A stretch of DNA of 64,000 nucleotides from Closterium sp. NIES-65 (taxonomy: Eukaryota > Streptophyta > Zygnematophyceae > Desmidiales > Closteriaceae), in NCBI GenBank assembly GCA_948144175.1, contig CANXME010002181.1, positions 2,790,001-2,854,000 of the forward strand. Reading direction: 5' to 3'. The first letter of the stretch is position 1, and the number at the start of each line of letters is the position of its first letter. The notes under the pieces were generated by a model. It was not told the origin of the DNA and made no database searches. It was given only the letters and a program-made list of their open reading frames with translations. Below are positions 16,764 to 29,255 of the stretch, one piece after another. The translations under genes were made by a program, and so were the position numbers.

Positions 16764-17123
16764 AAGCAGGTTGATCAATCTTTGAGCTCGGTGGAGTCCA
16801 AGTACATGGCACTCTTCTGTGCGGTACAGGAGATTGTGTGGCAGCGGCGTTTGCTGGCTGAATTGGGGGAGGAGCAGCAAGGACCTTCCCCTCTCTATTT
16901 TGATAGCCAGGGAGCCATAGCTCTAACCAAGAACCCTGCTTTACACGGCGTGACCAAACACATGAGGGTGAAGTGGCACTGGACAAGGAGCATGGTGGCC
17001 ACGGGTGAAGTTGAGCTGCGCTACGTGAAGACGACGGGGCAGCCGGCAGACATGATGACTAAGAGGCTGGTGGAGCAGCAGCATTGGAAGTGCTGCAAGC
17101 TGGCCGGGATGGCTCTGAACTGA
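16764..17123 (+). pseudogene. RNase H end of a canonical plant-type copia (H)
   Basis: A truncated frame encodes the copia RNase H C-terminal half: LSSVESKYMAL, a YFDSQGAIAL block, TKHMRVKWHW and MMTKRL, with a stop at 17121-17123. It resembles Tnt1-like plant copia proteins rather than the other copia elements here. Everything upstream is absent, and the left edge abuts the gypsy F chromodomain. Confidence 0.85.
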
Positions 17124-17148
17124 GAGGAGCAAATTCTATGGCCAACAA

Positions 17149-17880
17149 CCCGAGGGGGAGTTTGTTGGTGCTACCCTACGGTTTGCACTCGGCTTGTTGT
17201 CCGTGTGCGTGTGCGTGCATGCGTGTGTGCATGGAGTGGCATGTGTGCATGAAATAAATACATATTTCATGCTTATAATGATGTGTGAATGATGGGTCAT
17301 GATGTCGAGTGCGTGTGTCAAGTCAATAGCGAGTTATCGCTAGCCGCGTATTACGCGGTTATTTTGTGTGTCCCGCGAGGTTTCTATTTTGTTGTGCGCG
17401 GTTTCTATTTTGTCGCTTGTTGAATCGGCGTGTTGCAGGTGTGTGCAGCAGACCCATCAAGAACTCGAGGATGAGTTTGTGATGAAGAACCCGAGCCTTG
17501 GTTGCAAGCTTCAAGTGATTTCGAAGCTCGCCGAAAGGGTACACCTCTAGATATTGAAGATTGTTACATTACAATGTGTCGTGTAACATTTCCATGGGTG
17601 TAGGCCCTTGTGGAGGGTAGTTTCGAGACCCTTCTTGGTTGGGGGCAGTGTGGCACTGTTCCCCATCACTGTACCTTGGCTCTTGGGGTTTGTAGGAGCT
17701 CGGAGTCATTCCCAACTCGTAACTCTTCCTAAGACTATGTTGCTGCCATAGTGGCGTTCGTTCAATCTGACGCTGTGTCGTCAATTCTTGATGAAATCGT
17801 GCGATCTAAATTGCCTATTGTAGGCGATGTTATGACGCTCCAAATCCAAGTTAAGTGAGGTCAATTCAAGCTGTGACCAG
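17149..17880 (+). repeat. Polypurine tract and probable 3' LTR of copia H
   Basis: CCGAGGGGGAG at 17150-17160 fits a copia polypurine tract, and TGTTGGTGCTACC at 17163 fits an LTR start. The stretch is non-coding, AT-richer than its neighbours, with a GT-rich microsatellite near 17198-17240. I could not place the LTR end, since no partner copy is in the window; it lies before gypsy C sequence resumes near 17895. Confidence 0.55.
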
Positions 17881-17894
17881 ATCGCTATGAACGT

Positions 17895-18017
17895 TTAAAG
17901 CCGCTGTGCGGAAATCTGATTGCGCACTCTATCTTTGGTTCTAGGCACATTGGAGCCTACTGTGTCTATAACACGAGCATGGTACCGGGTTTTCCAGGGT
18001 CTTTGACAAGGGTACCA
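17895..18017 (-). pseudogene. Integrase C-terminal piece of gypsy C
   Basis: Minus-strand translation gives VGSNVPRTKDRVRNQISAQRL after one frame change, the region after the integrase core of gypsy elements where R/Q-rich helices are common. It joins the integrase at 25488 once copia D and one TACCA are removed. Sequence further left is not recognisably gypsy. Confidence 0.6.
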
Positions 18018-18148
18018 TATGAGAATTGAAATGAGAATGAATGAACTATGAAACAGTTGGGTACAAGTACTAACCCTAATTGGGTTGTACCCCATATGGG
18101 CTACCCCACTACAACCTACACAAAAGCATAAGCTATAATGTTCCGACA
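18018..18148 (-). repeat. 3' LTR of copia D (131 bp)
   Basis: Plus strand starts TATGAGAATTG; the partner has TGTGAGAATTG, so the terminal dinucleotide has mutated. Ends TTCCGACA. Its core contains CCCATATGGG. Confidence 0.95.
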
Positions 18149-18360
18149 CACCCCCATAGGCAAAATGGGGGAGAACAAGCGGTCACAAGACCAGTCAAGC
18201 AAAGCAAAGCAAAGCAAGCTCAAGGTGGATCACAAAGTCACCACACATTCCGAGCACAAGTTCAAGGCCACAAGGCCAGTTCACATGCAGGAGTACATAT
18301 ATATATAGAAAGCTAGACAAGCAAGAGAAGGTGTATATATATGTAACAGTACAAGCAAGG
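18149..18360 (-). promoter_or_regulatory. 3' noncoding segment and polypurine hairpin of copia D
   Basis: Element strand carries CCCCCA...TGGGGG next to the LTR, with a TTTTGCCTA loop where most sister elements have CTTTGCCTA. TATATATA runs lie further inside. Confidence 0.75.
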
Positions 18361-19872
18361 TCAAGAGGTGAGCAAGTGAGGCAAGACAGGCACAAGACCA
18401 AGCTGAGTACAGAAGCGCTGATGATCACAAGGCCCAAGTGCCTTAGTGAAGATATCAGCAGTGTTGGCCTCAGAGGCCACGTACGCAAGACGCAGCTGAC
18501 CACGCTGCTGCAGCTCACGAGCAAGGAAGTAGCGAAGAGCAATGTGCTTCATTCTGTGCTCCATTCTCTGCTCTCTACACAAGGCCAGCATGGCCTTGTT
18601 GTCTACGTACAGCACTGGAGGAGAACGAGGCGGCTCTCCGAGGTCAGTCCGCAGGTAGGTGAGCCAGCGAAGCTCTTGTGCAGCCATGGCCCCGACGTAG
18701 ATCTCAGCCTCACAACTGGAGCCGAGAACAGAAGACGAGCGGGTAGCCCGCCACGAAACAGAGCCGAAACTAAGGCTGAATGTGTAACCCTGTGACGACC
18801 GCTGCGTAGCCTGGTCGTCCGCCCAAGAAGCGTCTGCGTGCCCAGTGAGGATCACTGGACTCCGCCCTCCAAGCACAAGCCCCATGCCCGACGTACTGCA
18901 CAAGTAGCGCAACACCCTCTTCACTGCAGCCATGTGCTCCAGTCGGTGTCTCCCAGGAGCAACATAGCGTGCGAGAATGCTAAGAGGGTATGCAAGGTCA
19001 GGTCGAGTGCAGGTCATCAGGTACATGACGCAGCCAACAAGCTCTGGGTACGGGCCACTCGACTCTACGGACTCATCCGAAGGCAGAGCTGAGAGCGAGT
19101 GACGAGTAGGCAGAGGAGTGGCCCGAGGCGAGGAGTACGTGAAGCCGAAGCGCTGAAGGACCTGCTGCACCATGTGTGACTGAGTCAGGGTAATGGTGCG
19201 CTGTGCTCTGTCCCGGGTGATCTGCAAGCCAAGGTAGCTGCGCAGTTCACCTAGGTCTGTGCACGTGTGTCTCTTCTGCAGCTCGGCCTTCACGTGGGCG
19301 AGTTCAGCAAAGTCAGCTGTGGCAAAGACCAAGTCGTCGACGTACACGAGGATGTAGAACGGCGGCAAAGAAGTGTCGGTGCGCAGAAACAGCGACGGGT
19401 CAGCAGTAGAGGGAGCAAACCCAAGAGCCGCAAGCGTAGTCCTCAGTGTGTCGTGCCACTCACGCGGTGCCTGGCGGAGACCGTAGACTGGCCGCCGGAG
19501 GCTCCACTGGGTGCCAGGAGGAAAAGTCCTAGTGAAGCCAAGTGGGCGGCGGGGCGAGATCTCCTCGTGCAGGCTACCCTGCAAGAAAGCAGTGCTGAAG
19601 TCAAGAGAGTGAAGCTCGTAGTCACGCTGAGCGGCTATGCACAGCAGCACCCGAAGAGTGGTCATCTTCGGGGTGGGAGAGGTCTGAAAGTAGTCAACTC
19701 CCTGACGGTGACTGAAGCCACGAGCCACGTACCCCGCCTTGAAGACAGGCGGGGAACCCGGCGGCCGCTTCACCCAAAAAATCCACATGCCACTGACGAT
19801 GTTCGCCCCAGGTGGGGGAACCGCGTCAATGTAGGTGCCTGTGGACTTCCAGGAAGCCATCTCTGCGTCCAT
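18361..19872 (-). pseudogene. RT and RNase H of copia D, long open stretch
   Basis: 503 codons open from MDAEMASWKSTG to LLTS-stop. This covers the whole RT (YVDD on the minus strand near 19340) and RNase H with its ADASWADDQ and CEAEIY blocks. Upstream pol of D is broken, so this frame has no natural start and would not be made alone. A 1-residue shortening (FQTSPTPK) and LRTDLGE are local changes. Confidence 0.88.
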
Positions 19873-22800
19873 AGCTGCCTGCCACTGAGAGGAGTAGGGA
19901 CCGTCTATTGCCTCCGCGTAAGAGCGCGGAGTCGGGATGTCAAGTGCATCCGGGTCTCCCTCAGGGGTAAGCAGTACAGATACGAGATGAGGTGAAGCAG
20001 CACCCAGACACTAGAACTCCTCATGCCTGTCCTCAAGGATGTCCGTGCCAAGGGCACACTCACCCGCGACGGACGGAGGACAGACAGACTCAGACTCAGC
20101 GACAAGACTAGCAGCGTAGTCTAGACGACAGCGAGCAGCAAAGTCGACGAGCTCACCAACTAGGGAAGACGCAGCAGTGGACTCAAAAGAAGGGTCAGTG
20201 ACGATAGTAGCAAGGAGACGCGTGACGGTAGGACTGACAGCACGAAGAGAGTCCGACTCTGGGTCGGCAAGAGCAGGAAGAGAGGACTCAGGAGGAGAAG
20301 GCAACGGGGCACGCAGAGGAGCAGTGGACGGACGCAGAGACATCCGATGCGTGCAAGGGACAGGAGGAGGACGCTCACGCGAACTACGACAACTAGCGTG
20401 AGCAGGACGGACAGGCGACATAGGGCGAGACCCAGGCTCACGACGCTCAGCAAGACCTCCAGTAGGACCAGTGTAGGGAGAAGGAGCAGGCAGCGGGGAG
20501 GCCGGTTATAACTGTAACTGTGACGGGACAGGCTGTGGACACTCTTAGGGAGGAGGAGGACCAGTAGAAGGCGGGAGACCAAGAACCTGCTGAAGGAGCG
20601 GAACGAAGTACGGCCGAGGCCGCGCGGCAACTCTAGACAGAGCAGGGACTGCACCGGCACCCCCAGCGGCAGCACCAGCGCCAGCAGCACCTCCAGCTCC
20701 AGTAACTCCAGCAGCACCGCCACCAAGACCGATAGCAGTAGCCTCAGCGCCAACACCCGCAACAGCTCCAGCTCCAGACGCACCCGCCGGCCTAGCAGCT
20801 CCAGTACCTCACGTACGAGCACCTCCGGGACCGGTAGCACCAGCACCCTCAGAAACCCCAGCTCCAACAGTACGCCTCCAGCGTCGGCCAAACCACTCGC
20901 GCAGCTCCTGTTCAGAGAGGGGCTCCCGCCGAGACGAAGCACCCAGAGAACCTCCAGGCCCTGCACCGCCGGACGCCTCACAAGCAGGCCCAGCTCCCTC
21001 AGGCTCAGTACCTCCAGTCGTAGCACCCCCAGGCTCAGCACCCCCAGGCGTAGTACCCCCAGTCTCAGTACCCCCAGGTGTAGCACGCACATGCACAGCA
21101 CCCCTAGAGTCATAACCCCCAGGCTCAGCACCCTCAGCAGCACCAGTGACCTCGACAGGCTCGACTGCGTCTACCTGGGACACACCTGAAGGGGACGGAC
21201 CCTGAGGGGGAAGGGGGTCTACCGGAGGGGGACCTGGTACAAGAAAGAGCGGCGGCGGGGGGAGGGACGGAGTGCGGTAGGGGAAGAGGCGGTAGTAGGG
21301 GACCGACTCGTCAAACGTGACGTCCTGGAAGGACAGAACACGGCGAGAGGTGGGGTGGTAGAACTGCCACCCTCGCGCGTAAGGGGGGAAACCCAGGAAG
21401 CCGCAGGGAGCAGCATGAGGGGATAGCTTGTCCCCAGACAAGTCGCGGACAAACGCCCGAGATCCCCTGACACGGAACGCAGACGCATCGCCAACCTTCC
21501 CCGTCCACAGGAAGGCTGGGGAGGTCTCCGGCCTGGAGACCCTTGGGTAAAGGTTGATCTGATGTGCTGCGTACCGAACCGCAAACGGCCACAGAAAATG
21601 GGGGGCAGCCGCATGCATCATGGACGTACGAGCGACGTCCATGACTTTGCCAATGCGACGCTCAGCAATCCCATTTTGCTGTGGAGAGTCCGGAAGCGTG
21701 AAGGTCTGGCGGATGCCTCGTGCACGACAGTAGGCTCACAGAAGGCCAGAGGAGAACTCTCCGCCTCGGTCAGAGTGCAGACACAGAACAGTAAAGTCCG
21801 AGTCGAAGCTCTGCCTGTGCTGGAGACGAGCTGCGCGGATCTAGTCGATCAACACCTCAGTGACATCACCCTTGCTGCGCAAGGGGAAGACTGTGGTGTA
21901 ACGCGAGTAGTCGTTAACCACCAACAGGAAGTAGCGCTCGTGACCCTGCCCACGAACGCGGGCCGGGCCCCACACGTCCATGTGAAGCGTCTGCAGCGGG
22001 GCCTCCGTCAGAGGAAACTGGGAGGTGTGAGGGGCAGCCCACTGCCGCCCCTCGACACAGGGGACGCAGGTAGGGCCAGGCCCCGGAGGAAGGGGAGGGA
22101 GGGACCGGGGAAGACCAGAGACAAGGACACGGGAGGCCATGCCTCGGAGACGAAGCAAGGAGGGGTGACCAAGGCGGTGGTGCCAAAGGAGAGTCTCGTG
22201 AGACAGGAGGCAATACGAGCAGGGGGCAGACTCAGGACCAGACCTGGACGTTGCAGCAAACACATGACCCGACGCAGCTATCTGACCAGACGCAGGGACA
22301 GAAGGAGACGTAGTGGAGAGTTTGTACAGGCTCGACCCCGGCCGACGAGTAAACATGGCCAAGTGTCGGCTCGTCCGAGCGTCCGTGCAGTGGGTCACTC
22401 GCTGGCTCGTAGGAGTGAACTCGTGAACTCCCCCATCCTGAAGGTCAGCGCCACACACCAAGTTCGTAGAGAACGAGGGGAGATAAAGACCAGACAGGGT
22501 GCTAGAGGGAGCCGCCGGACACGGGAGGACAGTGGAGAAGTGAGCAAGGACAGGACCCCCAGCGGGGTCTGCCAGAGAGACCGCAACTGGCCGACCAAGC
22601 GGCGTGAGTGTGGTGCGGTCTCAAAAGAAGGAGCGAGACGCCCCCGTGTCAAGGGTGAAGGTGAGGGAGGCCGAAGCCGACTCGGTACCTGAGAGCGCAG
22701 ACTCACCAGTACCTGAGGAAGCAGATGCACCAGCACCTAGAGCAGCAGCCTCGCTAGCACCTAGAGCAGCAGCCTCACCAGTACCTAGAGCAGCAGTCTC

Positions 22801-23219
22801 AATGCCCGGGTCGGGCGGGAAACACCGGTAACAGTCACCCTCATCACTAATAGTCACAGCATACATGGCAGCAAGAATAGCATCAAAGTCAAGATCAAAG
22901 ATAGCTACGCCCGCCCTAGACAGCTCACCCCAGCGGGGGATCTCCGTGGCCTCCGGAAACTGGTGACGCCAAGCGTCGGTCAGGCGGCCAAAGCAGCGCT
23001 GGGTGGGGTGCGCACCCCCACACTGCTCACCCGTGCGGTCGCCGGTGCGAAGGACGTAGGTGCACGGGCCAGTACCCCCACCCAGCTGGCGTGCAGCGTA
23101 CCACTCACGGAGCTGCTGAGGGGGGGGGGGATGTCACGAGTGCGCTGCTGCTGCTGCTGGCGCTGACCACCAACGGAGCCGACCCTCTACGCAGCGCCAC
23201 CCCGACCCGCTCCACCTCC
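19873..23219 (-). pseudogene. Protease, integrase and linker of copia D, broken
   Basis: Recognisable blocks in shifting frames: finger near 23010-23080, protease (SGAS replaced by TGAS) near 22640, pre-integrase HHRLGHPS near 22180, integrase DVWGP near 21970, and SPQQNGIAERR near 21670. TGA at 22621-22623 sits three residues after the protease site, the same place as in copia B. TAG near 21841 replaces a tryptophan codon. Frameshifts occur near 22480, 21720, 20800 and 20020. Confidence 0.88.
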
Positions 23220-24197
23220 TCACCCACCGCCTCCTCCACCGCCGCCACCCCCGCCACCTCCCCGCCCACCGCCACCGCCGCCGCCTCCGCCTCCACTGCC
23301 GCCACCGACACCTCCACCCCCGCCACCACCCCCACCGCCACCCCCACCCCCTCCGCCGCCTCCACCGCTGCCTCCACCGCCCCCGCTAGCTCCTCCAGCG
23401 CCCCTGCCCCCCTTGCCCTTGCCAGAGCGGCGTCTCCCGCTAGGGGTAGACGCCGCACCGACCGACTCAAGCCCAACGAGGTTGGCCGCAGCAGCAGAGG
23501 CAACAGAGGGCAAAAGGGGGGAGGGGGAACACCCCTCAAAGATGGGGGTTCGCGGGTCACCACGAGAGGCTCCTACAGCGACTATGCTCTTCTCCGCTGC
23601 TAAGAGGGCCTTCTCTAAGAGGTCAACAGTGAGAGTGGTGGGACAGACTGAGAGGAAGTGGTCCCTGACTACACGAAGGGAGTCAGGAAGGCGGGTGACT
23701 ATATAATAGAGAGTGATGTACATGGGGGGGGCGGGGTTCTTGGCGCAGAATTCAGCAGGAAGCGCAGCGCGGTAGCGAGTGTCATTAGTGCGGAGGTGCG
23801 TAATGAGGTCAGCGACTGTGGGAAAGGTAGCAAGGTCAGGAAAGAGGTAAGGTAGCATGAGGCGGCTCAGTGCAGCAGTGGCAGGGGAGGAGTAGCGTGC
23901 AACTACAGCGGCGTACAAGGTCTGAGCACTCTTGTACTGGCTAAAGTGCGCACGCTCAGAGGTAGGCAGGTGGCGACGCACAGCAAGACGTGCAGCAGCA
24001 TCGCGCGTGGCCCACTGTGAGCGAACAGTGGCGTCAACATCAGCAGCAGGGGCAGGAGAGGCACCAGAGGTGAGGTCAAAGAGAGAGAGACCGTCTGCCC
24101 TATCGCACTGTAAGAAAAGCTGCAGGTCATCTATCCAGACGTCAAAGTCAATGGCCCGACCCTCAGCGTCAAAAGCGAGGACACTAGGGGTAGCCAT
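23220..24197 (-). pseudogene. gag of copia D
   Basis: Starts MATPSVLAFDAEG at 24197. The Gag core is complete and ends in a long glycine run, where the frame is lost, probably by slippage in GGN repeats. Close to the Gag of A and B. Confidence 0.88.
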
Positions 24198-25308
24198 GAC
24201 AGCAATAGACTAGCAGCGCAAATTGTAGGGTGAGGGCAGTGCTGTGAAAGAGGCGCTGCTCTTACCGGACAGGGCGGCTCGGGTGACTCGGCTGCAGGGC
24301 GACTCGGCGGCTCGGCAGCTGGGTGGCTTGGCGGCTTGGCTGCTGGGCGGCTCGGCGGCTCGGCTGCTGGGCGGCTCGGCGGCTCGGCGGCTCGGATGCT
24401 CGGCTGCTGGGCGGCTCGGCTGCTGGGCGGCTCGGTTGCTGGGCGGCTCGGCTGCTGGGCGGTCCGGCGGGGCCGCTGAGAGGGCGGCGTCTGGGGCCGC
24501 TGGGAGGAGGCGGCGGGGCCGCTGAGAGGAGGTGGCGGGGCCGCAAAGGTAGGTGGTGGGGCCGCTGGTAGGTGGCGGGGCCGCTGGTAGGTGGCGGGGC
24601 CGCAGGTAGGCGCCGGGGCCGCACAGGTAGGTGGCGGGGCCGCGGGTAGGTGGCGGGGCCGCAGGTAGGTGGCGGGGTCGCAGATAGGTGGCGGGGCCGC
24701 TGGTAGGTGGCGGGGCCGCAGGTAGGTGGCGGGGCCAGCAGGTAGGTGCCGGGGCCGCACAGGTAGGTGGCGGGGCCGCGGGTAGGTGGCGGGGCCGCAG
24801 GTAGGTGGCGGGGCCGCTGGTAGGTGGCGCGGCCGCAGGTAGGTGGCGGGGCCAGCAGGTAGGTGCCGGAGCCGTACAGGTAGGTGGCGGGGCCGCGGGT
24901 AGGTGGCGGGGCCGCAGGTAGGTGGCGGGGCCGCTGATAGGTGGCGGGGCCGCAAGTAGGTGGCGGGGCCAGCAGGTAGGCGCCGGGGCCGCACAGGTAG
25001 GCGTCGGGGCCGCAGGTAGGCGCCGGGGCCGGTAAGGGCGGCGTCAGGGCCGCAGGGCGGCGCGAGGGCCGCTGGGTAGGCGACGAGGCTGCAGGGCGGC
25101 GGATCGGGGCCGGGAAAGGGCGGCGCCATGGCCGCGGGGTAGGCGACGAGGCCCCAGGGCGGCGGGTCGGGGCCAGGAAGGGCGGCGCGAGGGCCGCAAG
25201 GCAGGCGACGGGGCCGCTAGGGCGGCGCGACGGGGCGAGAAAAGGGGGAGCGGGACTCAGGCTAGGGCTGAGCGCGCTCCGGGCAGGAAAAAAAAATGTC
25301 GAATTGGT
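24198..25308 (-). repeat. GC-rich repeat leader of copia D
   Basis: About 24290-24470 repeats GGGCGGCTCGGCTGCT-like units. About 24530-25020 is a long array of an 18-bp unit, GGTAGGTGGCGGGGCCGC, with occasional CAGCAGGT variants. From 25020 the units degenerate. An A-run near 25290 (T-run on the element strand) precedes the GGGCCC motif. The frames here are repeat translations. Confidence 0.85.
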
Positions 25309-25351
25309 GGGCCCTAGGAACAGTTCCCATGAGGGAACCTGCTCGATACCA
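25309..25351 (-). promoter_or_regulatory. Primer binding site, hairpin and GGGCCC of copia D
   Basis: Element strand reads TGGTATCGAGCAGG, then stem GTTCCC/GGGAAC (25333-25338 with 25323-25328) around TCAT, then GGGCCC at 25309-25314. Confidence 0.8.
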
Positions 25352-25482
25352 TGTGAGAATTGAAACGAGAATGAATGAACTATGAAACAGTTGGGTACAA
25401 GTACTAACCCTAATTGGGTTGTACCCCATATGGGCTACCCCACTACAGCCTGCACAAAAGCATAAGCTATAATGTTCCGACA
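25352..25482 (-). repeat. 5' LTR of copia D (131 bp)
   Basis: TGTGAGAATTG to TTCCGACA; four transitions relative to 18018-18148. Confidence 0.96.
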
Positions 25483-26240
25483 TACCAAGGGGTCTATCCC
25501 GTAATTAAGATAGAAGGCCGACTGTTTGGTCGTAGCCGAAGGTGCGTTGTTGTACGCGAACTCCAGCATTGGCAGCAAATCCTCCCACTTGCTCAGGTTC
25601 GGGCAGTTGGTGCGAATTAGCTGCTCCATGGTTTGGTTTGTCCGTTCTGTCTGTCCGTTGGTTTGCGGGTGGTATGACAACGAAAACTGCAGGTAGGTGC
25701 CGTACTGTGCCCACGTCTCCTGCCAGAACTTCAACATGAATTTCGGATCTCGATCACTGATGATCGCCGAAGGTAACCCGTGTAGGCATACGACGGTGGA
25801 GATGAAGAGTTTTGCGGTGTTTTCGGCTATGATCATCGTGCGACATGGTGCGAAATGCGTCATTTTTGTCAGTCGGTCAACGTTGACCATCACCGAGTTG
25901 TTGCCACTCGTGCCAGCTGGAAGCCTCGTCACGAAATCCATCGTCACCTGTTGCCACGCTCGTTCGGGTGGCTCGAGGGGTTGCAGCAGTCAGGCCGGCC
26001 TTTGTCGCGACGACTTCATTGCTTGGCAGGTCGGGCATGTCGCACGTAGCTCTGTACGTCACTTAGCATATCTGGCCAATAATAGTTCCACTGCAGCAGC
26101 TTGAGTGTTTTGTCGATGCCGAAATGGTCGGATAGGTTGGAGTCGTGTACCTCCTGCGTCAGCAACTCCCGTAAGGGCTGGTAGGCGGGTACCCAAATCC
26201 GGTTCGTACCAGCTTTTAGGTGGTAGTTGCCGTGTTGCAT
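25483..26240 (-). pseudogene. Integrase of gypsy C
   Basis: The minus strand shows the zinc-binding start (a frameshift lies inside it near 26040), then the core with MDFVTRLPAG, ISDRDPKF and HPQTNGQTERTNQ, which supply the D, D and E residues. It ends at YLNYGIDPL where copia D inserted. The core alone (25435-25947) is open, but the frame is broken upstream. Confidence 0.88.
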
Positions 26241-27875
26241 AGTGGCCCGTTGGTGTCAATTCTTGAAAAACCTGTCGATCTTGTAGCCATGGGTGAATAG
26301 ACCCGTCAGCATCGGGCTGGTGTGGGCGATTTGCCTGCATGGATGGGCAGGTTAGGGCGTCAGCAATGTTGTTGGCGCCTTTCTTATACGTGATGGTGTA
26401 CTGAAAATTGGACTCGAGGTAGTCCAACCACCGGATTTGTCGCGGATTGAGTGTCGGTTGTGTGCGCATATACTGTATTGATTTGTGGTCGGTTCGAATC
26501 GTCACGTTGGCTCCCGTGAGGTAGCAGTGCCATGTACGAAATGCGTGGACGATGGCCAGCATTTCTTTGTCGTGGACCGGGTAGTTGTGATCGGGTGGCT
26601 GTATTTTGCGTGATTCGTAGACGATGGGTTGCAGCCCTTTGCCGAAGTCCTGCAGCAGGACAGCACCGACAGCGAAATCGCTGGCGTTCGTGATAACTTT
26701 GAATGGTCGAAATGGGTTGGCGAAAGGAGAACCGAGGGTGAACTCAAAATGCGTGTCGAAGGCGGACTGCTCTCTATCCCCCCACTGAAAATGCGTGTCC
26801 TTGTGCTAGAGGTCGGTCAGCGGCTTGGTTATCCCTGCCATATTTGGTACAAAATGGCGAACGTAGTTAACAAACCCAAATAACTTTGCAATTCGGGGAT
26901 GTTTTCAGCGGCTTCCACTTGGCGATGGCATCCACTTTGCGGGGGTCAATTTGAATGCCTTCACCGGAAACCACATGTCCCAAAAACTCCAACTCCGGTT
27001 TTAGGACCCTATTTTAATCAGCCGGTTCCCCTGTAAGCGCCGAACACCTCCTCTAAATTTGGTAAACGCTCCTCTTTTGTCTTGTTGTACACCAGGATGT
27101 CGTCGAGATACACAAAGACCTTTTTATCCAGCATGCCCCTGAAGAATTTTTGTCAACTGGAACGTTGATGGCGCATTGGTCAGTCTGAACGGCATCACTG
27201 TATATTCGTAACTGCCGTAGTGTGTTCGAAAAGATGTCTTCAAGCGTTCGTCGGCGAACACCATATTTGGTGCTAGCCTCCTCGCCAGTCGATTTTCGAA
27301 AAGTAACGAGCCCTGCGAAGTTGATCCAGCAGATCGACCGCTCGCAGGATCGGGTAACGTGACTTGATTGTGACCCGATTCAGCGCCTGATAATCGATGC
27401 ACATGCTTAGGCCCCCGTCCTTCTTCGGCGTGAACAGTATCGGTGCTGCAAATGGCAACGTGCTTGGCCGTATGAATCTCTTGGCTAAGAGGTAATCCAG
27501 TTGGCTCCGCAGCTCATCGAGCTCTGGTTGGCTGAGCCGCCACTGCGTCCGCACAGTAGGTTGCGCGCTGGGTTCCAGCTGGATCCGATGGTCTTCTGGA
27601 CGCTGAGGGGGCAGGCCATCGGGCAAGTCATCATCGAAAATTTCGGGATACTTCCGAATGATGCTCACCAATTTCTCAGAGACTGCCGCGCAGAGCGTGT
27701 CTATGTCTACGATATTTTTGGTGGTTGCTACCTCGCATAAGTGTACTGCGTAGCCTTGAGCCCCACTGTTGATTGCTCGCCGCATGGTGATGGCGTTGAC
27801 ACGTATCGTCACCGGCTCCGGGTCTGTCCATTTCGGAAGCGTTGTCAGCCCAACATTCCTTCGCACGGCGCACAC
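26241..27875 (-). pseudogene. RT and RNase H of gypsy C
   Basis: RT blocks in order on the minus strand: LLAKRFIRPS, GGLSMCIDYQALNRV, FSKIDWRGG, a YLDD site near 27095 reached after a frameshift, and [13 protein letters not shown]. RNase H follows with NASDFAVGAVL, KEMLAIVHAF, RTDHKSIQYM and NNIADALT. There are at least three frameshifts and several stops. The zone near 26880-27060 has lost most reading-frame continuity. Confidence 0.85.
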
Positions 27876-28190
27876 TCCTGTCGTCCACTTGATCGTCGGA
27901 TTGTATTTCTGCAGCCAGTCTCGTCCGAGAAATACTCGCAGCCGCCCAAAGTTGTCGCCAGCATCTTCAAGCCGAACCCAAAATTATCGCCACACTTGAT
28001 CCGAAATTTTCGTGCTTCATCTCGGATGGCTACCGGTGTCCCGTCCACCAATCTTGCATCAATCTTTGGCAGAAACCTGTTCAGCTTCACCCCATTTTTT
28101 TTAGCTGTTGCCAGGTTGACGAGGCTGTGACTCGCTCCACTGTCAACGAATATTTTTATTTTGTAGTCGTTAACCCTCCCTGTCAGAACA
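27876..28190 (-). pseudogene. Retropepsin-like protease of gypsy C
   Basis: The minus strand reads IFVDSGASHSLVN, an intact aspartic protease DSGAS site, near 28130-28160. The frame continues for about 90 residues before being lost near 27850. It follows the Gag zinc knuckle directly, as in gypsy elements. Confidence 0.8.
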
Positions 28191-28199
28191 TTTTAGCTT

Positions 28200-29255
28200 A
28201 AGCTTCGGGCAGTCTTTTCTCAGGTGGCCCAGTTGGTTGCATGCAAAGCACGGCCCGATGGCTCGGCTTGGCGCATCTACGCCGTTGATCGTGGGCTGCT
28301 GAGTCGATCCGCGAAATTGAGGGCCCTCCTAGGAGCTCGATCTAGCCCACTGCATCAACGCATCCGTTGACTCGGCTTCTCGGATGGCGTCATTAAAGCT
28401 GCATGGCCGCGTGCATCGGACCTCGTACTGTATCTCGTAATTCAGGCTCGCCACCAGCGATCCAATCGCTCCGCATCACTCATGTCATCCAATTGGTCCG
28501 CCAAGTTGCGGAATGTGCTGGTGTAGTCTTGGACCGAAGTCAGCTGCTTCTAGGCACGCAGCTTCATGCGAGCAGAGTCCGAGGCGGATATGTGCTCGAA
28601 TCTGGTGTGCAGGCCGGCGCCCCACTCATTCCATGTGCGTATCGTAGCCGTCCCAAAAATCGAAGCTACTCGTTGCGTGACAGGTGTCGAAGTCCCGTCG
28701 TTCGCACGTGCTAGTCCTGCCGAAGTTCCTTCCTCTTGCAATGTTTGTCGCCACCACTCCAGCGCAGGTCCTCTTTACAATGAGACTGCGGCATTAGTGC
28801 GGATGGCATCGTCATTAATCATAGCAGCATTGAAAACAACCTCCACACCAAAAAACCATGCAGAAGCAATGACGAACTTGTCACTTCGGTTAACAGGGGC
28901 GGATTTGTCGGCTTGATTTTGATAGTTGTCGGAGCTGTCATTGCTGCTTGGTCTGTTGGCGCTGTAGTTGTTGTCGCCAGAGTTGTCGCTGCTGCACGTG
29001 TCGGCGCTGCACGCGACTGTTGCGGTGATTGTTGCTGCTGTGCCCACCTCGTATCTTCCGCATCCATGGAGCCTTCCAGCTCGCTCCAGACCCGCTCATC
29101 TAGCCTGGAGCTGCTACTTGCGTCCTCGACGACATGCGACTCCTGTCGCACTTCACCACGCGCCTGGTGTAGTTCGGCATTTTCCTTCCTCAAGCGCTCC
29201 TCCTCTGCAGACATGGTCTGCACGTTGGCTTGTATCGCCCGGAACTGTTGCATGA
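28200..29255 (-). pseudogene. gag of gypsy C with intact zinc knuckle
   Basis: The minus strand begins with a coiled-coil-like, E/R/Q-rich segment (MQQFRAIQANVQ...), then the gypsy Gag core with WNEWGAGL and SVQDYTSTFRNLADQL. It ends in a canonical CX2CX4HX4C knuckle, CFACNQLGHLRKDC, at about 28210-28250. Frame changes fall near 28820, 28550 and 28400. Confidence 0.8.

Larger units (their letters stand above)
18018..25482 (-). mobile_element. Copia element D, full length but degenerate
   Basis: A minus-strand Ty1/copia element flanked by TACCA (18013-18017 and 25483-25487). Its 131-bp LTRs differ at four sites, all transitions, the most of any pair here. It has primer site, leader, gag, broken pol and the 3' hairpin. 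Coding sequence is closest to A and B. It inserted into the integrase of gypsy C. Confidence 0.96.

Noticed and set aside
17136-17340. GT-rich run and short frames near copia H as a gene or telomere-like repeat
   Set aside because: It is a simple microsatellite within the likely LTR; no telomere motif was seen.
24530-25020. Regular 18-bp repeats as a possible CRISPR array or satellite
   Set aside because: No unique spacers; units are head-to-tail, and the array lies inside the copia D leader.
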